Shown piece after piece: positions 11,905 to 26,532 of a stretch of 64,000 bases of DNA; position 1 is the stretch's first letter; each line of letters opens with the position of its first letter. The position numbers and the translations under genes are program-made. The notes beneath the pieces are model-generated. The model made no database searches, was not told the DNA's origin, and saw nothing but the letters and a program-made list of their open reading frames with translations. Source of the DNA: Molothrus aeneus (Eukaryota > Chordata > Aves > Passeriformes > Icteridae); contig NW_027098889.1 of assembly GCF_037042795.1 (NCBI RefSeq), positions 62,001 through 126,000 on the forward strand. The letters run 5' to 3'.

Positions 11905-14900
11905 GCCAAAGGCGAAGATGCAAGCTGCAGCACGCAGGCACAGTGTGGGCAGCCTTCAGACTTAGAGAAAACAGTACTTTACCACTCTCCTGCCTTTTCC
12001 ATGGTTATTCTATTGGAAAAGAACGAGTTTTGGACAACTACCTTTCATTCTTGCCAAACTCTTTGCAGACCCCCGTGCAAGCTTTAGAACCAGATTTTGG
12101 ATGTTTTCTTTCCTGGCAGAGTTTCTCCTTGCAAGATATGGTGGAAAAGCTTTTTGCTGAGTGTAGAGCGGCAAGACACGCAGAAGACGCAGATACGCAG
12201 CTCTCCGAAGCTAAGTGCCGGTCCCGGGCTTCTTTCGGCACAAACCGCTCTCAGGAGCTCCCTGCGCTCGCCACAATGCTCTGTGTGCGAAGAAGCCGCT
12301 TCTTCGCCTGCGGGAGAATCGGCGAGCGGCAGCTTCCCAAAGGCGAAGATGCAAGCTGCAGCACACAGGCACAGTGTGGGCAGCCTTCAGACTTAGAGAA
12401 AACAGTACTTTACCACTCTCCTGCCTTATCCATGGTTATTCTATTGGAAAAGAACGAGTTTTGGACAACTACCTTTCATTCTTGCCAAACTCTTTGCAGA
12501 CCTCCGTGCAAGCTTTAGAACAAGATTTTGGATGTTTTCTTTCCTGGCAGAGTTTCTCCTTGCAAGATATGGTGGAAAAGCTTTTGGCTGAGTGTAGAGC
12601 GGCAAGACACGCAGAAGACGCAGATACGCAGCTCTCCGAAGCTAAGTGCCGGTCCCGGGCTTCTTTCGGCACAAACCGCTCTCAGGAGCTCCCTGCGCTC
12701 GCCACAATGCTCTGTGTGCGAAGAAGCCGCTTCTTCGCCTCCGGGAGAATCGGCGAGCGGCAGCTTCGCAAAGGCGAAGATGCAAGCTGCAGCACACAGG
12801 CACAGTGTGGGCAGCCTTCAGACTTAGAGAAAACAGTACTTTACCACTCTCCTGCCTTTTCCATGGTTATTCTATTGGAAAAGAACGAGTTTTGGACAAC
12901 TACCTTTCATTCTTGCCAAACTCTTTGCAGACCCCCGTGCAAGCTTTAGAACCAGATTTTGGATGTTTTCTTTCCTGGCAGAGTTTCTCCTTGCAAGATA
13001 TGGTGGAAAAGCTTTTTGCTGAGTGTAGAGCGGCAAGACACGCAGAAGACGCAGATACGCAGCTCTCCGAAGCTAAGTGCCGGTCCCGGGCTTCTTTCGG
13101 CACAAACCGCTCTCAGGAGCTCCCTGCGCTCGCCACAATGCTCTGTGTGCGAAGAAGCCGCTTCTTCGCCTGCGGGAGAATCGGCGAGCGGCAGCTTCCC
13201 AAAGGCGAAGATGCAAGCTGCGGCACACAGGCACAGTGTGGGCAGCCTTCAGACTTAGAGAAAACAGTACTTTACCACTCTCCTGCCTTTTCCATGGTTA
13301 TTCTATTGGAAAAGAACGAGTTTTGGACAACTACCTTTCATTCTTGCCAAACTCTTTGCAGACCCCCGTGCAAGCTTTAGAACAAGATTTTGGATGTTTT
13401 CTTTCCTGGCAGAGTTTCTCCTTGCAAGATATGGTGGAAAAGCTTTTGGCTGAGTGTAGAGCGGCAAGACACGCAGAAGACGCAGATACGCAGCTCTCCG
13501 AAGCTAAGTGCCGGTCCCGGGCTTCTTTCGGCACAAACCGCTCTCAGGAGCTCCCTGCGCTCGCCACAATGCTCTGTGTGCGAAGAAGCCGCTTCTTCGC
13601 CTGCGGGAGAATCGGCGAGCGGCAGCTTCCCAAAGGCGAAGATGCAAGCTGCGGCACACAGGCACAGTGTGGGCAGCCTTCAGACTTAGAGAAAACAGTA
13701 CTTTACCACTCTCCTGCCTTTTCCATGGTTATTCTATTGGAAAAGAACGAGTTTTGGACAACTACCTTTCATTCTTGCCAAACTCTTTGCAGACCCCCGT
13801 GCAAGCTTTAGAACAAGATTTTGGATGTTTTCTTTCCTGGCAGAGTTTCTCCTTGCAAGATATGCTGGAAAAGCTTTTGGCTGAGTGTAGAGCGGCAAGA
13901 CACGCAGAAGACGCAGATACGCAGCTCTCCGAAGCTAAGTGCCGGTCCCGGGCTTCTTTCGGCACAAACCGCTCTCAGGAGCTCCCTGCGCTCGCCACAA
14001 TGCTCTGTGTGCGAAGAAGCCGCTTCTTCGCCTGCGGGAGAATCGGCGAGCGGCAGCTTCCCAAAGGCGAAGATGCAAGCTGCAGCACGCAGGCACAGTG
14101 TGGGCAGCCTTCAGACTTAGAGAAAACAGTACTTTACCACTCTCCTGCCTTTTCCATGGTTATTCTATTGGAAAAGAACGAGTTTTGGACAACTACCTTT
14201 CATTCTTGCCAAACTCTTTGCAGACCCCCGTGCAAGCTTTAGAACAAGATTTTGGATGTTTTCTTTCCTGGCAGAGTTTCTCCTTGCAAGATATGGTGGA
14301 AAAGCTTTTTGCTGAGTGTAGAGCGGCAAGACACGCAGAAGACGCAGATACGCAGCTCTCCGAAGCTAAGTGCCGGTCCCGGGCTTCTTTCGGCACAAAC
14401 CGCTCTCAGGAGCTCCCTGCGCTCGCCACAATGCTCTGTGTGCGAAGAAGCCGCTTCTTCGCCTCCGGGAGAATCGGCGAGCGGCAGCTTCGCAAAGGCG
14501 AAGATGCAAGCTGCAGCACACAGGCACAGTGTGGGCAGCCTTCAGACTTAGAGAAAACAGTACTTTACCACTCTCCTGCCTTTTCCATGGTTATTCTATT
14601 GGAAAAGAACGAGTTTTGGACAACTACCTTTCATTCTTGCCAAACTCTTTGCAGACCCCCGTGCAAGCTTTAGAACCAGATTTTGGATGTTTTCTTTCCT
14701 GGCAGAGTTTCTCCTTGCAAGATATGGTGGAAAAGCTTTTTGCTGAGTGTAGAGCGGCAAGACACGCAGAAGACGCAGATACGCAGCTCTCCGAAGCTAA
14801 GTGCCGGTCCCGGGCTTCTTTCGGCACAAACCGCTCTCAGGAGCTCCCTGCGCTCGCCACAATGCTCTGTGTGCGAAGAAGCCGCTTCTTCGCCTCCGGG

Positions 14901-17900
14901 AGAATCGGCGAGCGGCAGCTTGCCAAAGGCGAAGATGCAAGCTGCAGCACACAGGCACAGTGTGGGCAGCCTTCAGACTTAGAGAAAACAGTACTTTACC
15001 ACTCTCCTGCCTTTTCCATGGTTATTCTATTGGAAAAGAACGAGTTTTGGACAACTACCTTTCATTCTTGCCAAACTCTTTGCAGACCCCCGTGCAAGCT
15101 TTAGAACCAGATTTTGGATGTTTTCTTTCCTGGCAGAGTTTCTCCTTGCAAGATATGGTGGAAAAGCTTTTTGCTGAGTGTAGAGCGGCAAGACACGCAG
15201 AAGACGCAGATACGCAGCTCTCCGAAGCTAAGTGCCGGTCCCGGGCTTCTTTCGGCACAAACCGCTCTCAGGAGCTCCCTGCGCTCGCCACAATGCTCTG
15301 TGTGCGAAGAAGCCGCTTCTTCGCCTGCGGGAGAATCGGCGAGCGGCAGCTTGCCAAAGGCGAAGATGCAAGCTGCAGCACACAGGCACAGTGTGGGCAG
15401 CCTTCAGACTTAGAGAAAACAGTACTTTACCACTCTCCTGCCTTTTCCATGGTTATTCTATTGGAAAAGAACGAGTTTTGGACAACTACCTTTCATTCTT
15501 GCCAAACTCTTTGCAGACCCCCGTGCAAGCTTTAGAACCAGATTTTGGATGTTTTCTTTCCTGGCAGAGTTTCTCCTTGCAAGATATGGTGGAAAAGCTT
15601 TTTGCTGAGTGTAGAGCGGCAAGACACGCAGAAGACGCAGATACGCAGCTCTCCGAAGCTAAGTGCCGGTCCCGGGCTTCTTTCGGCACAAACCGCTCTC
15701 AGGAGCTCCCTGCGCTCGCCACAATGCTCTGTGTGCGAAGAAGCCGCTTCTTCGCCTGCGGGAGAATCGGCGAGCGGCAGCTTCCCAAAGGCGAAGATGC
15801 AAGCTGCGGCACACAGGCACAGTGTGGGCAGCCTTCAGACTTAGAGAAAACAGTACTTTACCACTCTCCTGCCTTTTCCATGGTTATTCTATTGGAAAAG
15901 AACGAGTTTTGGACAACTACCTTTCATTCTTGCCAAACTCTTTGCAGACCCCCGTGCAAGCTTTAGAACAAGATTTTGGATGTTTTCTTTCCTGGCAGAG
16001 TTTCTCCTTGCAAGATATGGTGGAAAAGCTTTTGGCTGAGTGTAGAGCGGCAAGACACGCAGAAGACGCAGATACGCAGCTCTCCGAAGCTAAGTGCCGG
16101 TCCCGGGCTTCTTTCGGCACAAACCGCTCTCAGGAGCTCCCTGCGCTCGCCACAATGCTCTGTGTGCGAAGAAGCCGCTTCTTCGCCTGCGGGAGAATCG
16201 GCGAGCGGCAGCTTCCCAAAGGCGAAGATGCAAGCTGCGGCACACAGGCACAGTGTGGGCAGCCTTCAGACTTAGAGAAAACAGTACTTTACCACTCTCC
16301 TGCCTTTTCCATGGTTATTCTATTGGAAAAGAACGAGTTTTGGACAACTACCTTTCATTCTTGCCAAACTCTTTGCAGACCCCCGTGCAAGCTTTAGAAC
16401 AAGATTTTGGATGTTTTCTTTCCTGGCAGAGTTTCTCCTTGCAAGATATGCTGGAAAAGCTTTTGGCTGAGTGTAGAGCGGCAAGACACGCAGAAGACGC
16501 AGATACGCAGCTCTCCGAAGCTAAGTGCCGGTCCCGGGCTTCTTTCGGCACAAACCGCTCTCAGGAGCTCCCTGCGCTCGCCACAATGCTCTGTGTGCGA
16601 AGAAGCCGCTTCTTCGCCTCCGGGAGAATCGGCGAGCGGCAGCTTCCCAAAGGCGAAGATGCAAGCTGCGGCACGCAGGCACAGTGTGGGCAGCCTTCAG
16701 ACTTAGAGAAAACAGTACTTTACCACTCTCCTGCCTTTTCCATGGTTATTCTATTGGAAAAGAACGAGTTTTGGACAACTACCTTTCATTCTTGCCAAAC
16801 TCTTTGCAGACCCCCGTGCAAGCTTTAGAACAAGATTTTGGATGTTTTCTTTCCTGGCAGAGTTTCTCCTTGCAAGATATGGTGGAAAAGCTTTTTGCTG
16901 AGTGTAGAGCGGCAAGACACGCAGAAGACGCAGATACGCAGCTCTCCGAAGCTAAGTGCCGGTCCCGGGCTTCTTTCGGCACAAACCGCTCTCAGGAGCT
17001 CCCTGCGCTCGCCACAATGCTCTGTGTGCGAAGAAGCCGCTTCTTCGCCTCCGGGAGAATCGGCGAGCGGCAGCTTCGCAAAGGCGAAGATGCAAGTTGC
17101 AGCACACAGGCACAGTGTGGGCAGCCTTCAGACTTAGAGAAAACAGTACTTTACCACTCTCCTGCCTTTTCCATGGTTATTCTATTGGAAAAGAACGAGT
17201 TTTGGACAACTACCTTTCATTCTTGCCAAACTCTTTGCAGACCCCCGTGCAAGCTTTAGAACCAGATTTTGGATGTTTTCTTTCCTGGCAGAGTTTCTCC
17301 TTGCAAGATATGGTGGAAAAGCTTTTTGCTGAGTGTAGAGCGGCAAGACACGCAGAAGACGCAGATACGCAGCTCTCCGAAGCTAAGTGCCGGTCCCGGG
17401 CTTCTTTCGGCACAAACCGCTCTCAGGAGCTCCCTGCGCTCGCCACAATGCTCTGTGTGCGAAGAAGCCGCTTCTTCGCCTCCGGGAGAATCGGCGAGCG
17501 GCAGCTTCCCAAAGGCGAAGATGCAAGCTGCAGCACACAGGCACAGTGTGGGCAGCCTTCAGACTTAGAGAAAACAGTACTTTACCACTCTCCTGCCTTT
17601 TCCATGGTTATTCTATTGGAAAAGAACGAGTTTTGGACAACTACCTTTCATTCTTGCCAAACTCTTTGCAGACCCCCCTGCAAGCTTTAGAACAAGATTT
17701 TGGATGTTTTCTTTCCTGGCAGAGTTTCTCCTTGCAAGATATGGTGGAAAAGCTTTTTGCTGAGTGTAGAGCGGCAAGACACGCAGAAGACGCGGATACG
17801 CAGCTCTCCGAAGCTAAGTGCCGGTCCCGGGCTTCTTTCGGCACAAACCGCTCTCAGGAGCTCCCTGCGCTCGCCACAATGCTCTGTGTGCGAAGAAGCC

Positions 17901-20380
17901 GCTTCTTCGCCTCCGGGAGAATCGGCGAGCGGCAGCTTCCCAAAGGCGAAGATGCAAGCTGCAGCACACAGGCACAGTGTGGGCAGCCTTCAGACTTAGA
18001 GAAAACAGTACTTTACCACTCTCCTGCCTTTTCCATGGTTATTCTATTGGAAAAGAACGAGTTTTGGACAACTACCTTTCATTCTTGCCAAACTCTTTGC
18101 AGACCCCCGTGCAAGCTTTAGAACCAGATTTTGGATGTTTTCTTTCCTGGCAGAGTTTCTCCTTGCAAGATATGGTGGAAAAGCTTTTTGCTGAGTGTAG
18201 AGCGGCAAGACACGCAGAAGACGCAGATACGCAGCTCTCCGAAGCTAAGTGCCGGTCCCGGGCTTCTTTCGGCACAAACCGCTCTCAGGAGCTCCCTGCG
18301 CTCGCCACAATGCTCTGTGTGCGAAGAAGCCGCTTCTTCGCCTCCGGGAGAATCGGCGAGCGGCAGCTTCCCAAAGGCGAAGATGCAAGCTGCGGCACAC
18401 AGGCACAGTGTGGGCAGCCTTCAGACTTAGAGAAAACAGTACTTTACCACTCTCCTGCCTTTTCCATGGTTATTCTATTGGAAAAGAACGAGTTTTGGAC
18501 AACTACCTTTCATTCTTGCCAAACTCTTTGCAGACCCCCGTGCAAGCTTTAGAACAAGATTTTGGATGTTTTCTTTCCTGGCAGAGTTTCTCCTTGCAAG
18601 ATATGGTGGAAAAGCTTTTGGCTGAGTGTAGAGCGGCAAGACACGCAGAAGACGCAGATACGCAGCTCTCCGAAGCTAAGTGCCGGTCCCGGGCTTCTTT
18701 CGGCACAAACCGCTCTCAGGAGCTCCCTGCGCTCGCCACAATGCTCTGTGTGCGAAGAAGCCGCTTCTTCGCCTCCGGGAGAATCGGCGAGCGGCAGCTT
18801 CCCAAAGGCGAAGATGCAAGCTGCGGCATACAGGCACAGTGTGGGCAGCCTTCAGACTTAGAGAAAACAGTACTTTACCACTCTCCTGCCTTTTCCATGG
18901 TTATTCTATTGGAAAAGAACGAGTTTTGGACAACTACCTTTCATTCTTGCCAAACTCTTTGCAGACCCCCGTGCAAGCTTTAGAACAAGATTTTGGATGT
19001 TTTCTTTCCTGGCAGAGTTTCTCCTTGCAAGATATGGTGGAAAAGCTTTTGGCTGAGTGTAGAGCGGCAAGACACGCAGAAGACGCAGATACGCAGCTCT
19101 CCGAAGCTAAGTGCCGGTCCCGGGCTTCTTTCGGCACAAACCGCTCTCAGGAGCTCCCTGCGCTCGCCACAATGCTCTGTGTGCGAAGAAGCCGCTTCTT
19201 CGCCTCCGGGAGAATCGGCGAGCGGCAGCTTCCCAAAGGCGAAGATGCAAGCTGCAGCACGCAGGCACAGTGTGGGCAGCATTCAGACTTAGAGAAAACA
19301 GTACTTTACCACTCTCCTGCCTTTTCCATGGTTATTCTATTGGAAAAGAACGAGTTTTGGACAACTACCTTTCATTCTTGCCAAACTCTTTGCAGACCCC
19401 CGTGCAAGCTTTAGAACAAGATTTTGGATGTTTTCTTTCCTGGCAGAGTTTCTCCTTGCAAGATATGGTGGAAAAGCTTTTTGCTGAGTGTAGAGCGGCA
19501 AGACACACAGAAGACGCAGATACGCAGCTCTCCGAAGCTAAGTGCCGGTCCCGGGCTTCTTTCGGCACAAACCGCTCTCAGGAGCTCCCTGCGCTCGCCA
19601 CAATGCTCTGTGTGCGAAGAAGCCGCTTCTTCGCCTGCGGGAGAATCGGCGAGCGGCAGCTTCCCAAAGGCGAAGATGCAAGCTGCGGCACACAGGCACA
19701 GTGTGGGCAGCCTTCAGACTTAGAGAAAACAGTACTTTACCACTCTCCTGCCTTTTCCATGGTTATTCTATTGGAAAAGAACGAGTTTTGGACAACTACC
19801 TTTCATTCTTGCCAAACTCTTTGCAGACCCCCGTGCAAGCTTTAGAACAAGATTTTGGATGTTTTCTTTCCTGGCAGAGTTTCTCCTTGCAAGATATGGT
19901 GGAAAAGCTTTTTGCTGAGTGTAGAGCGGCAAGACACGCAGAAGACGCAGATACGCAGCTCTCCGAAGCTAAGTGCCGGTCCCGGGCTTCTTTCGGCACA
20001 AACCGCTCTCAGGAGCTCCCTGCGCTCGCCACAATGCTCTGTGTGCGAAGAAGCCGCTTCTTCGCCTGCGGGAGAATCGGCGAGCGGCAGCTTCCCAAAG
20101 GCGAAGATGCAAGCTGCAGCACACAGGCACAGTGTGGGCAGCCTTCAGACTTAGAGAAAACAGTACTTTACCACTCTCCTGCCTTTTCCATGGTTATTCT
20201 ATTGGAAAAGAACGAGTTTTGGACAACTACCTTTCATTCTTGCCAAACTCTTTGCAGACCCCCGTGCAAGCTTTAGAACAAGATTTTGGATGTTTTCTTT
20301 CCTGGCAGAGTTTCTCCTTGCAAGATATGGTGGAAAAGCTTTTTGCTGAGTGTAGAGCGGCAAGACACGCAGAAGACGCA

Positions 20381-23300
20381 GATACGCAGCTCTCCGAAGC
20401 TAAGTGCCGGTCCCGGGCTTCTTTCGGCACAAACCGCTCTCAGGAGCTCCCTGCGCTCGCCACAATGCTCTGTGTGCGAAGAAGCCGCTTCTTCGCCTGC
20501 GGGAGAATCGGCGAGCGGCAGCTTCCCAAAGGCGAAGATGCAAGCTGCAGCGCACAGGCACAGTGTGGGCAGCCTTCAGACTTAGAGAAAACAGTACTTT
20601 ACCACTCTCCTGCCTTTTCCATGGTTATTCTATTGGAAAAGAACGAGTTTTGGACAACTACCTTTCATTCTTGCCAAACTCTTTGCAGACCCCCGTGCAA
20701 GCTTTAGAACAAGTTTTTGGATGTTTTCTTTCCTGGCAGAGTTTCTCCTTGCAAGATATGGTGGAAAAGCTTTTTGCTGAGTGTAGAGCGGCAAGACACG
20801 CAGAAGACGCGGATACGCAGCTCTCCGAAGCTAAGTGCCGGTCTCGGGCTCCTTTCGGCACAAACCGCTCTCAGGAGCTCCCTGCGCTCGCCACAATGCT
20901 CTGTGTGCGAAGAAGCCGCTTCTTCGCCTCCGGGAGAATCGGCGAGCGGCAGCTTCCCAAAGGCGAAGATGCAAGCTGCAGCACGCAGGCACAGTGTGGG
21001 CAGCCTTCAGACTTAGAGAAAACAGTACTTTACCACTCTCCTGCCTTTTCCATGGTTATTCTATTGGAAAAGAACGAGTTTTGGACAACTACCTTTCATT
21101 CTTGCCAAACTCTTTGCAGACCCCCGTGCAAGCTTTAGAACAAGATTTTGGATGTTTTCTTTCCTGGCAGAGTTTCTCCTTGCAAGATATGGTGGAAAAG
21201 CTTTTGGCTGAGTGTAGAGCGGCAAGACACGCAGAAGACGCAGATACGCAGCTCTCCGAAGCTAAGTGCCGGTCCCGGGCTTCTTTCGGCACAAACCGCT
21301 CTCAGGAGCTCCCTGCGCTCGCCACAATGCTCTGTGTGCGAAGAAGCCGCTTCTTCGCCTGCGGGAGAATCGGCGAGCGGCAGCTTCCCAAAGGCAAAGA
21401 TGCAAGCTGCAGCACACAGGCACAGTGTGGGCAGCCTTCAGACTTAGAGAAAACAGTACTTTACCACTCTCCTGCCTTTTCCATGGTTATTCTATTGGAA
21501 AAGAACGAGTTTTGGACAACTACCTTTCATTCTTGCCAAACTCTTTGCAGACCCCCGTGCAAGCTTTAGAACAAGATTTTGGATGTTTTCTTTCCTGGCA
21601 GAGTTTCTCCTTGCAAGATACGGTGGAAAAGCTTTTGGCTGAGTGTAGAGCGGCAAGACACGCAGAAGACGCAGATACGCAGCTCTCCGAAGCTAAGTGC
21701 CGGTCCCGGGCTTCTTTCGGCACAAACCGCTCTCAGGAGCTCCCTGCGCTCGCCACAATGCTCTGTGTGCGAAGAAGCCGCTTCTTCGCCTGCGGGAGAA
21801 TCGGCGAGCGGCAGCTTGCCAAAGGCGAAGATGCAAGCTGCAGCACACAGGCACAGTGTGGGCAGCCTTCAGACTTAGAGAAAACAGTACTTTACCACTC
21901 TCCTGCCTTTTCCATGGTTATTCTATTGGAAAAGAACGAGTTTTGGACAACTACCTTTCATTCTTGCCAAACTCTTTGCAGACCCCCGTGCAAGCTTTAG
22001 AACAAGTTTTTGGATGTTTTCTTTCCTGGCAGAGTTTCTCCTTGCAAGATATGGTGGAAAAGCTTTTTGCTGAGTGTAGAGCGGCAAGACACGCAGAAGA
22101 CGCGGATACGCAGCTCTCCGAAGCTAAGTGCCGGTCTCGGGCTCCTTTCGGCACAAACCGCTCTCAGGAGCTCCCTGCGCTCGCCACAATGCTCTGTGTG
22201 CGAAGAAGCCGCTTCTTCGCCTGCGGGAGAATCGGCGAGCGGCAGCTTCCCAAAGGCGAAGATGCAAGCTGCAGCACACAGGCACAGTGTGGGCAGCATT
22301 CAGACTTAGCGAAAACAGTACTTTACCACTCTCCTGCCTTTTCCATGGTTATTCTATTGGAAAAGAACGAGTTTTGGACAACTACCTTTCATTCTTGCCA
22401 AACTCTTTGCAGACCCCCGTGCAAGCTTTAGAACAAGATTTTGGATGTTTTCTTTCCTGGCAGAGTTTCTCCTTGCAAGATATGGTGGAAAAGCTTTTGG
22501 CTGAGTGTAGAGCGGCAAGACACGCAGAAGACGCGGATACGCAGCTCTCCGAAGCTAAGTGCCGGTCCCGGGCTTCTTTCGGCACAAACCGCTCTCAGGA
22601 GCTCCCTGCGCTCGCCACAATGCTCTGTGTGCGAAGAAGCCGCTTCTTCGCCTCCGGGAGAATCGGCGAGCGGCAGCTTCCCAAAGGCGAAGATGCAAGC
22701 TGCAGCACACAGGCACAGTGTGGGCAGCCTTCAGACTTAGAGAAAACAGTACTTTACCACTCTCCTGCCTTTTCCATGGTTATTCTATTGGAAAAGAACG
22801 AGTTTTGGACAACTACCTTTCATTCTTGCCAAACTCTTTGCAGACCCCCGTGCAAGCTTTAGAACAAGATTTTGGATGTTTTCTTTCCTGGCAGAGTTTC
22901 TCCTTGCAAGATATGGTGGAAAAGCTTTTTGCTGAGTGTAGAGCGGCAAGACACGCAGAAGACGCAGATACGCAGCTCTCCGAAGCTAAGTGCCGGTCCC
23001 GGGCTTCTTTCGGCACAAACCGCTCTCAGGAGCTCCCTGCGCTCGCCACAATGCTCTGTGTGCGAAGAAGCCGCTTCTTCGCCTGCGGGAGAATCGGCGA
23101 GCGGCAGCATGCCAAAGGCGAAGATGCAAGCTGCAGCACACAGGCACAGTGTGGGCAGCCTTCAGACTTAGAGAAAACAGTACTTTACCACTCTCCTGCC
23201 TTTTCCATGGTTATTCTATTGGAAAAGAACGAGTTTTGGACAACTACCTTTCATTCTTGCCAAACTCTTTGCAGACCCCCGTGCAAGCTTTAGAACAAGA

Positions 23301-26300
23301 TTTTGGATGTTTTCTTTCCTGGCAGAGTTTCTCCTTGCAAGATATGGTGGAAAAGCTTTTGGCTGAGTGTAGAGCGGCAAGACACGCAGAAGACGCGGAT
23401 ACGCAGCTCTCCGAAGCTAAGTGCCGGTCCCGGGCTTCTTTCGGCACAAACCGCTCTCAGGAGCTCCCTGCGCTCGCCACAATGCTCTGTGTGCGAAGAA
23501 GCCGCTTCTTCGCCTCCGGGAGAATCGGCGAGCGGCAGCTTCCCAAAGGCGAAGATGCAAGCTGCAGCACACAGGCACAGTGTGGGCAGCCTTCAGACTT
23601 AGAGAAAACAGTACTTTACCACTCTCCTGCCTTTTCCATGGTTATTCTATTGGAAAAGAACGAGTTTTGGACAACTACCTTTCATTCTTGCCAAACTCTT
23701 TGCAGACCCCCCTGCAAGCTTTAGAACAAGATTTTGGATGTTTTCTTTCCTGGCAGAGTTTCTCCTTGCAAGATATGGTGGAAAAGCTTTTTGCTGAGTG
23801 TAGAGCGGCAAGACACGCAGAAGACGCAGATACGCAGCTCTCCGAAGCTAAGTGCCGGTCCCGGGCTTCTTTCGGCACAAACCGCTCTCAGGAGCTCCCT
23901 GCGCTCGCCACAATGCTCTGTGTGCGAAGAAGCCGCTTCTTCGCCTCCGGGAGAATCGGCGAGTGGCAGCTTCCCAAAGGCGAAGATGCAAGCTGCAGCA
24001 CACAGGCACAGTGTGGGCAGCCTTCAGACTTAGAGAAAACAGTACTTTACCACTCTCCTGCCTTTTCCATGGTTATTCTATTGGAAAAGAACGAGTTTTG
24101 GACAACTACCTTTCATTCTTGCCAAACTCTTTGCAGACCCCCGTGCAAGCTTTAGAACCAGATTTTGGATGTTTTCTTTCCTGGCAGAGTTTCTCCTTGC
24201 AAGATATGGTGGAAAAGCTTTTTGCTGAGTGTAGAGCGGCAAGACACGCAGAAGACGCAGATACGCAGCTCTCCGAAGCTAAGTGCCGGTCCCGGGCTTC
24301 TTTCGGCACAAACCGCTCTCAGGAGCTCCCTGCGCTCGCCACAATGCTCTGTGTGCGAAGAAGCCGCTTCTTCGCCTGCGGGAGAATCGGCGAGCGGCAG
24401 CTTCCCAAAGGCGAAGATGCAAGCTGCGGCACACAGGCACAGTGTGGGCAGCCTTCAGACTTAGAGAAAACAGTACTTTACCACTCTCCTGCCTTTTCCA
24501 TGGTTATTCTATTGGAAAAGAACGAGTTTTGGACAACTACCTTTCATTCTTGCCAAACTCTTTGCAGACCCCCGTGCAAGCTTTAGAACAAGATTTTGGA
24601 TGTTTTCTTTCCTGGCAGAGTTTCTCCTTGCAAGATATGGTGGAAAAGCTTTTGGCTGAGTGTAGAGCGGCAAGACACGCAGAAGACGCAGATACGCAGC
24701 TCTCCGAAGCTAAGTGCCGGTCCCGGGCTTCTTTCGGCACAAACCGCTCTCAGGAGCTCCCTGCGCTCGCCACAATGCTCTGTGTGCGAAGAAGCCGCTT
24801 CTTCGCCTCCGGGAGAATCGGCGAGCGGCAGCTTCCCAAAGGCGAAGATGCAAGCTGCGGCACACAGGCACAGTGTGGGCAGCCTTCAGACTTAGAGAAA
24901 ACAGTACTTTACCACTCTCCTGCCTTTTCCATGGTTATTCTATTGGAAAAGAACGAGTTTTGGACAACTACCTTTCATTCTTGCCAAACTCTTTGCAGAC
25001 CCCCGTGCAAGCTTTAGAACAAGATTTTGGATGTTTTCTTTCCTGGCAGAGTTTCTCCTTGCAAGATATGGTGGAAAAGCTTTTGGCTGAGTGTAGAGCG
25101 GCAAGACACGCAGAAGACGCAGATACGCAGCTCTCCGAAGCTAAGTGCCGGTCCCGGGCTTCTTTCGGCACAAACCGCTCTCAGGAGCTCCCTGCGCTCG
25201 CCACAATGCTCTGTGTGCGAAGAAGCCGCTTCTTCGCCTCCGGGAGAATCGGCGAGCGGCAGCTTCCCAAAGGCGAAGATGCAAGCTGCAGCACGCAGGC
25301 ACAGTGTGGGCAGCCTTCAGACTTAGAGAAAACAGTACTTTACCACTCTCCTGCCTTTTCCATGGTTATTCTATTGGAAAAGAACGAGTTTTGGACAACT
25401 ACCTTTCATTCTTGCCAAACTCTTTGCAGACCCCCGTGCAAGCTTTAGAACAAGATTTTGGATGTTTTCTTTCCTGGCAGAGTTTCTCCTTGCAAGATAT
25501 GGTGGAAAAGCTTTTTGCTGAGTGTAGAGCGGCAAGACACACAGAAGACGCAGATACGCAGCTCTCCGAAGCTAAGTGCCGGTCCCGGGCTTCTTTCGGC
25601 ACAAACCGCTCTCAGGAGCTCCCTGCGCTCGCCACAATGCTCTGTGTGCGAAGAAGCCGCTTCTTCGCCTGCGGGAGAATCGGCGAGCGGCAGCTTCCCA
25701 AAGGCGAAGATGCAAGCTGCGGCACACAGGCACAGTGTGGGCAGCCTTCAGACTTAGAGAAAACAGTACTTTACCACTCTCCTGCCTTTTCCATGGTTAT
25801 TCTATTGGAAAAGAACGAGTTTTGGACAACTACCTTTCATTCTTGCCAAACTCTTTGCAGACCCCCGTGCAAGCTTTAGAACAAGATTTTGGATGTTTTC
25901 TTTCCTGGCAGAGTTTCTCCTTGCAAGATATGGTGGAAAAGCTTTTTGCTGAGTGTAGAGCGGCAAGACACGCAGAAGACGCAGATACGCAGCTCTCCGA
26001 AGCTAAGTGCCGGTCCCGGGCTTCTTTCGGCACAAACCGCTCTCAGGAGCTCCCTGCGCTCGCCACAATGCTCTGTGTGCGAAGAAGCCGCTTCTTCGCC
26101 TGCGGGAGAATCGGCGAGCGGCAGCTTCCCAAAGGCGAAGATGCAAGCTGCAGCACACAGGCACAGTGTGGGCAGCCTTCAGACTTAGAGAAAACAGTAC
26201 TTTACCACTCTCCTGCCTTTTCCATGGTTATTCTATTGGAAAAGAACGAGTTTTGGACAACTACCTTTCATTCTTGCCAAACTCTTTGCAGACCCCCGTG

Positions 26301-26532
26301 CAAGCTTTAGAACAAGATTTTGGATGTTTTCTTTCCTGGCAGAGTTTCTCCTTGCAAGATATGGTGGAAAAGCTTTTTGCTGAGTGTAGAGCGGCAAGAC
26401 ACGCAGAAGACGCAGATACGCAGCTCTCCGAAGCTAAGTGCCGGTCCCGGGCTTCTTTCGGCACAAACCGCTCTCAGGAGCTCCCTGCGCTCGCCACAAT
26501 GCTCTGTGTGCGAAGAAGCCGCTTCTTCGCCT
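20381..26532. repeat. Satellite block, copy 1 of an 18-monomer-offset duplication
   Basis: This 6.15-kb block matches 28139-34290 at an offset of 7,758 bp (18 x 431). Shared uncommon variants include AGCGCACA near 20550 and 28308, GGCAAAGA near 21395 and 29153, and AGACACACAG near 25536 and 33294. About ten substitutions separate the copies, for example CATTCAGACTTAGC at 22297-22310, which is absent from the partner. It is an older or more converted duplication than the 12-monomer one. Part of the block (roughly 23.4-26.4 kb) also matches roughly 17.4-20.4 kb at a 14-monomer offset, so duplications are nested. Confidence 0.8.
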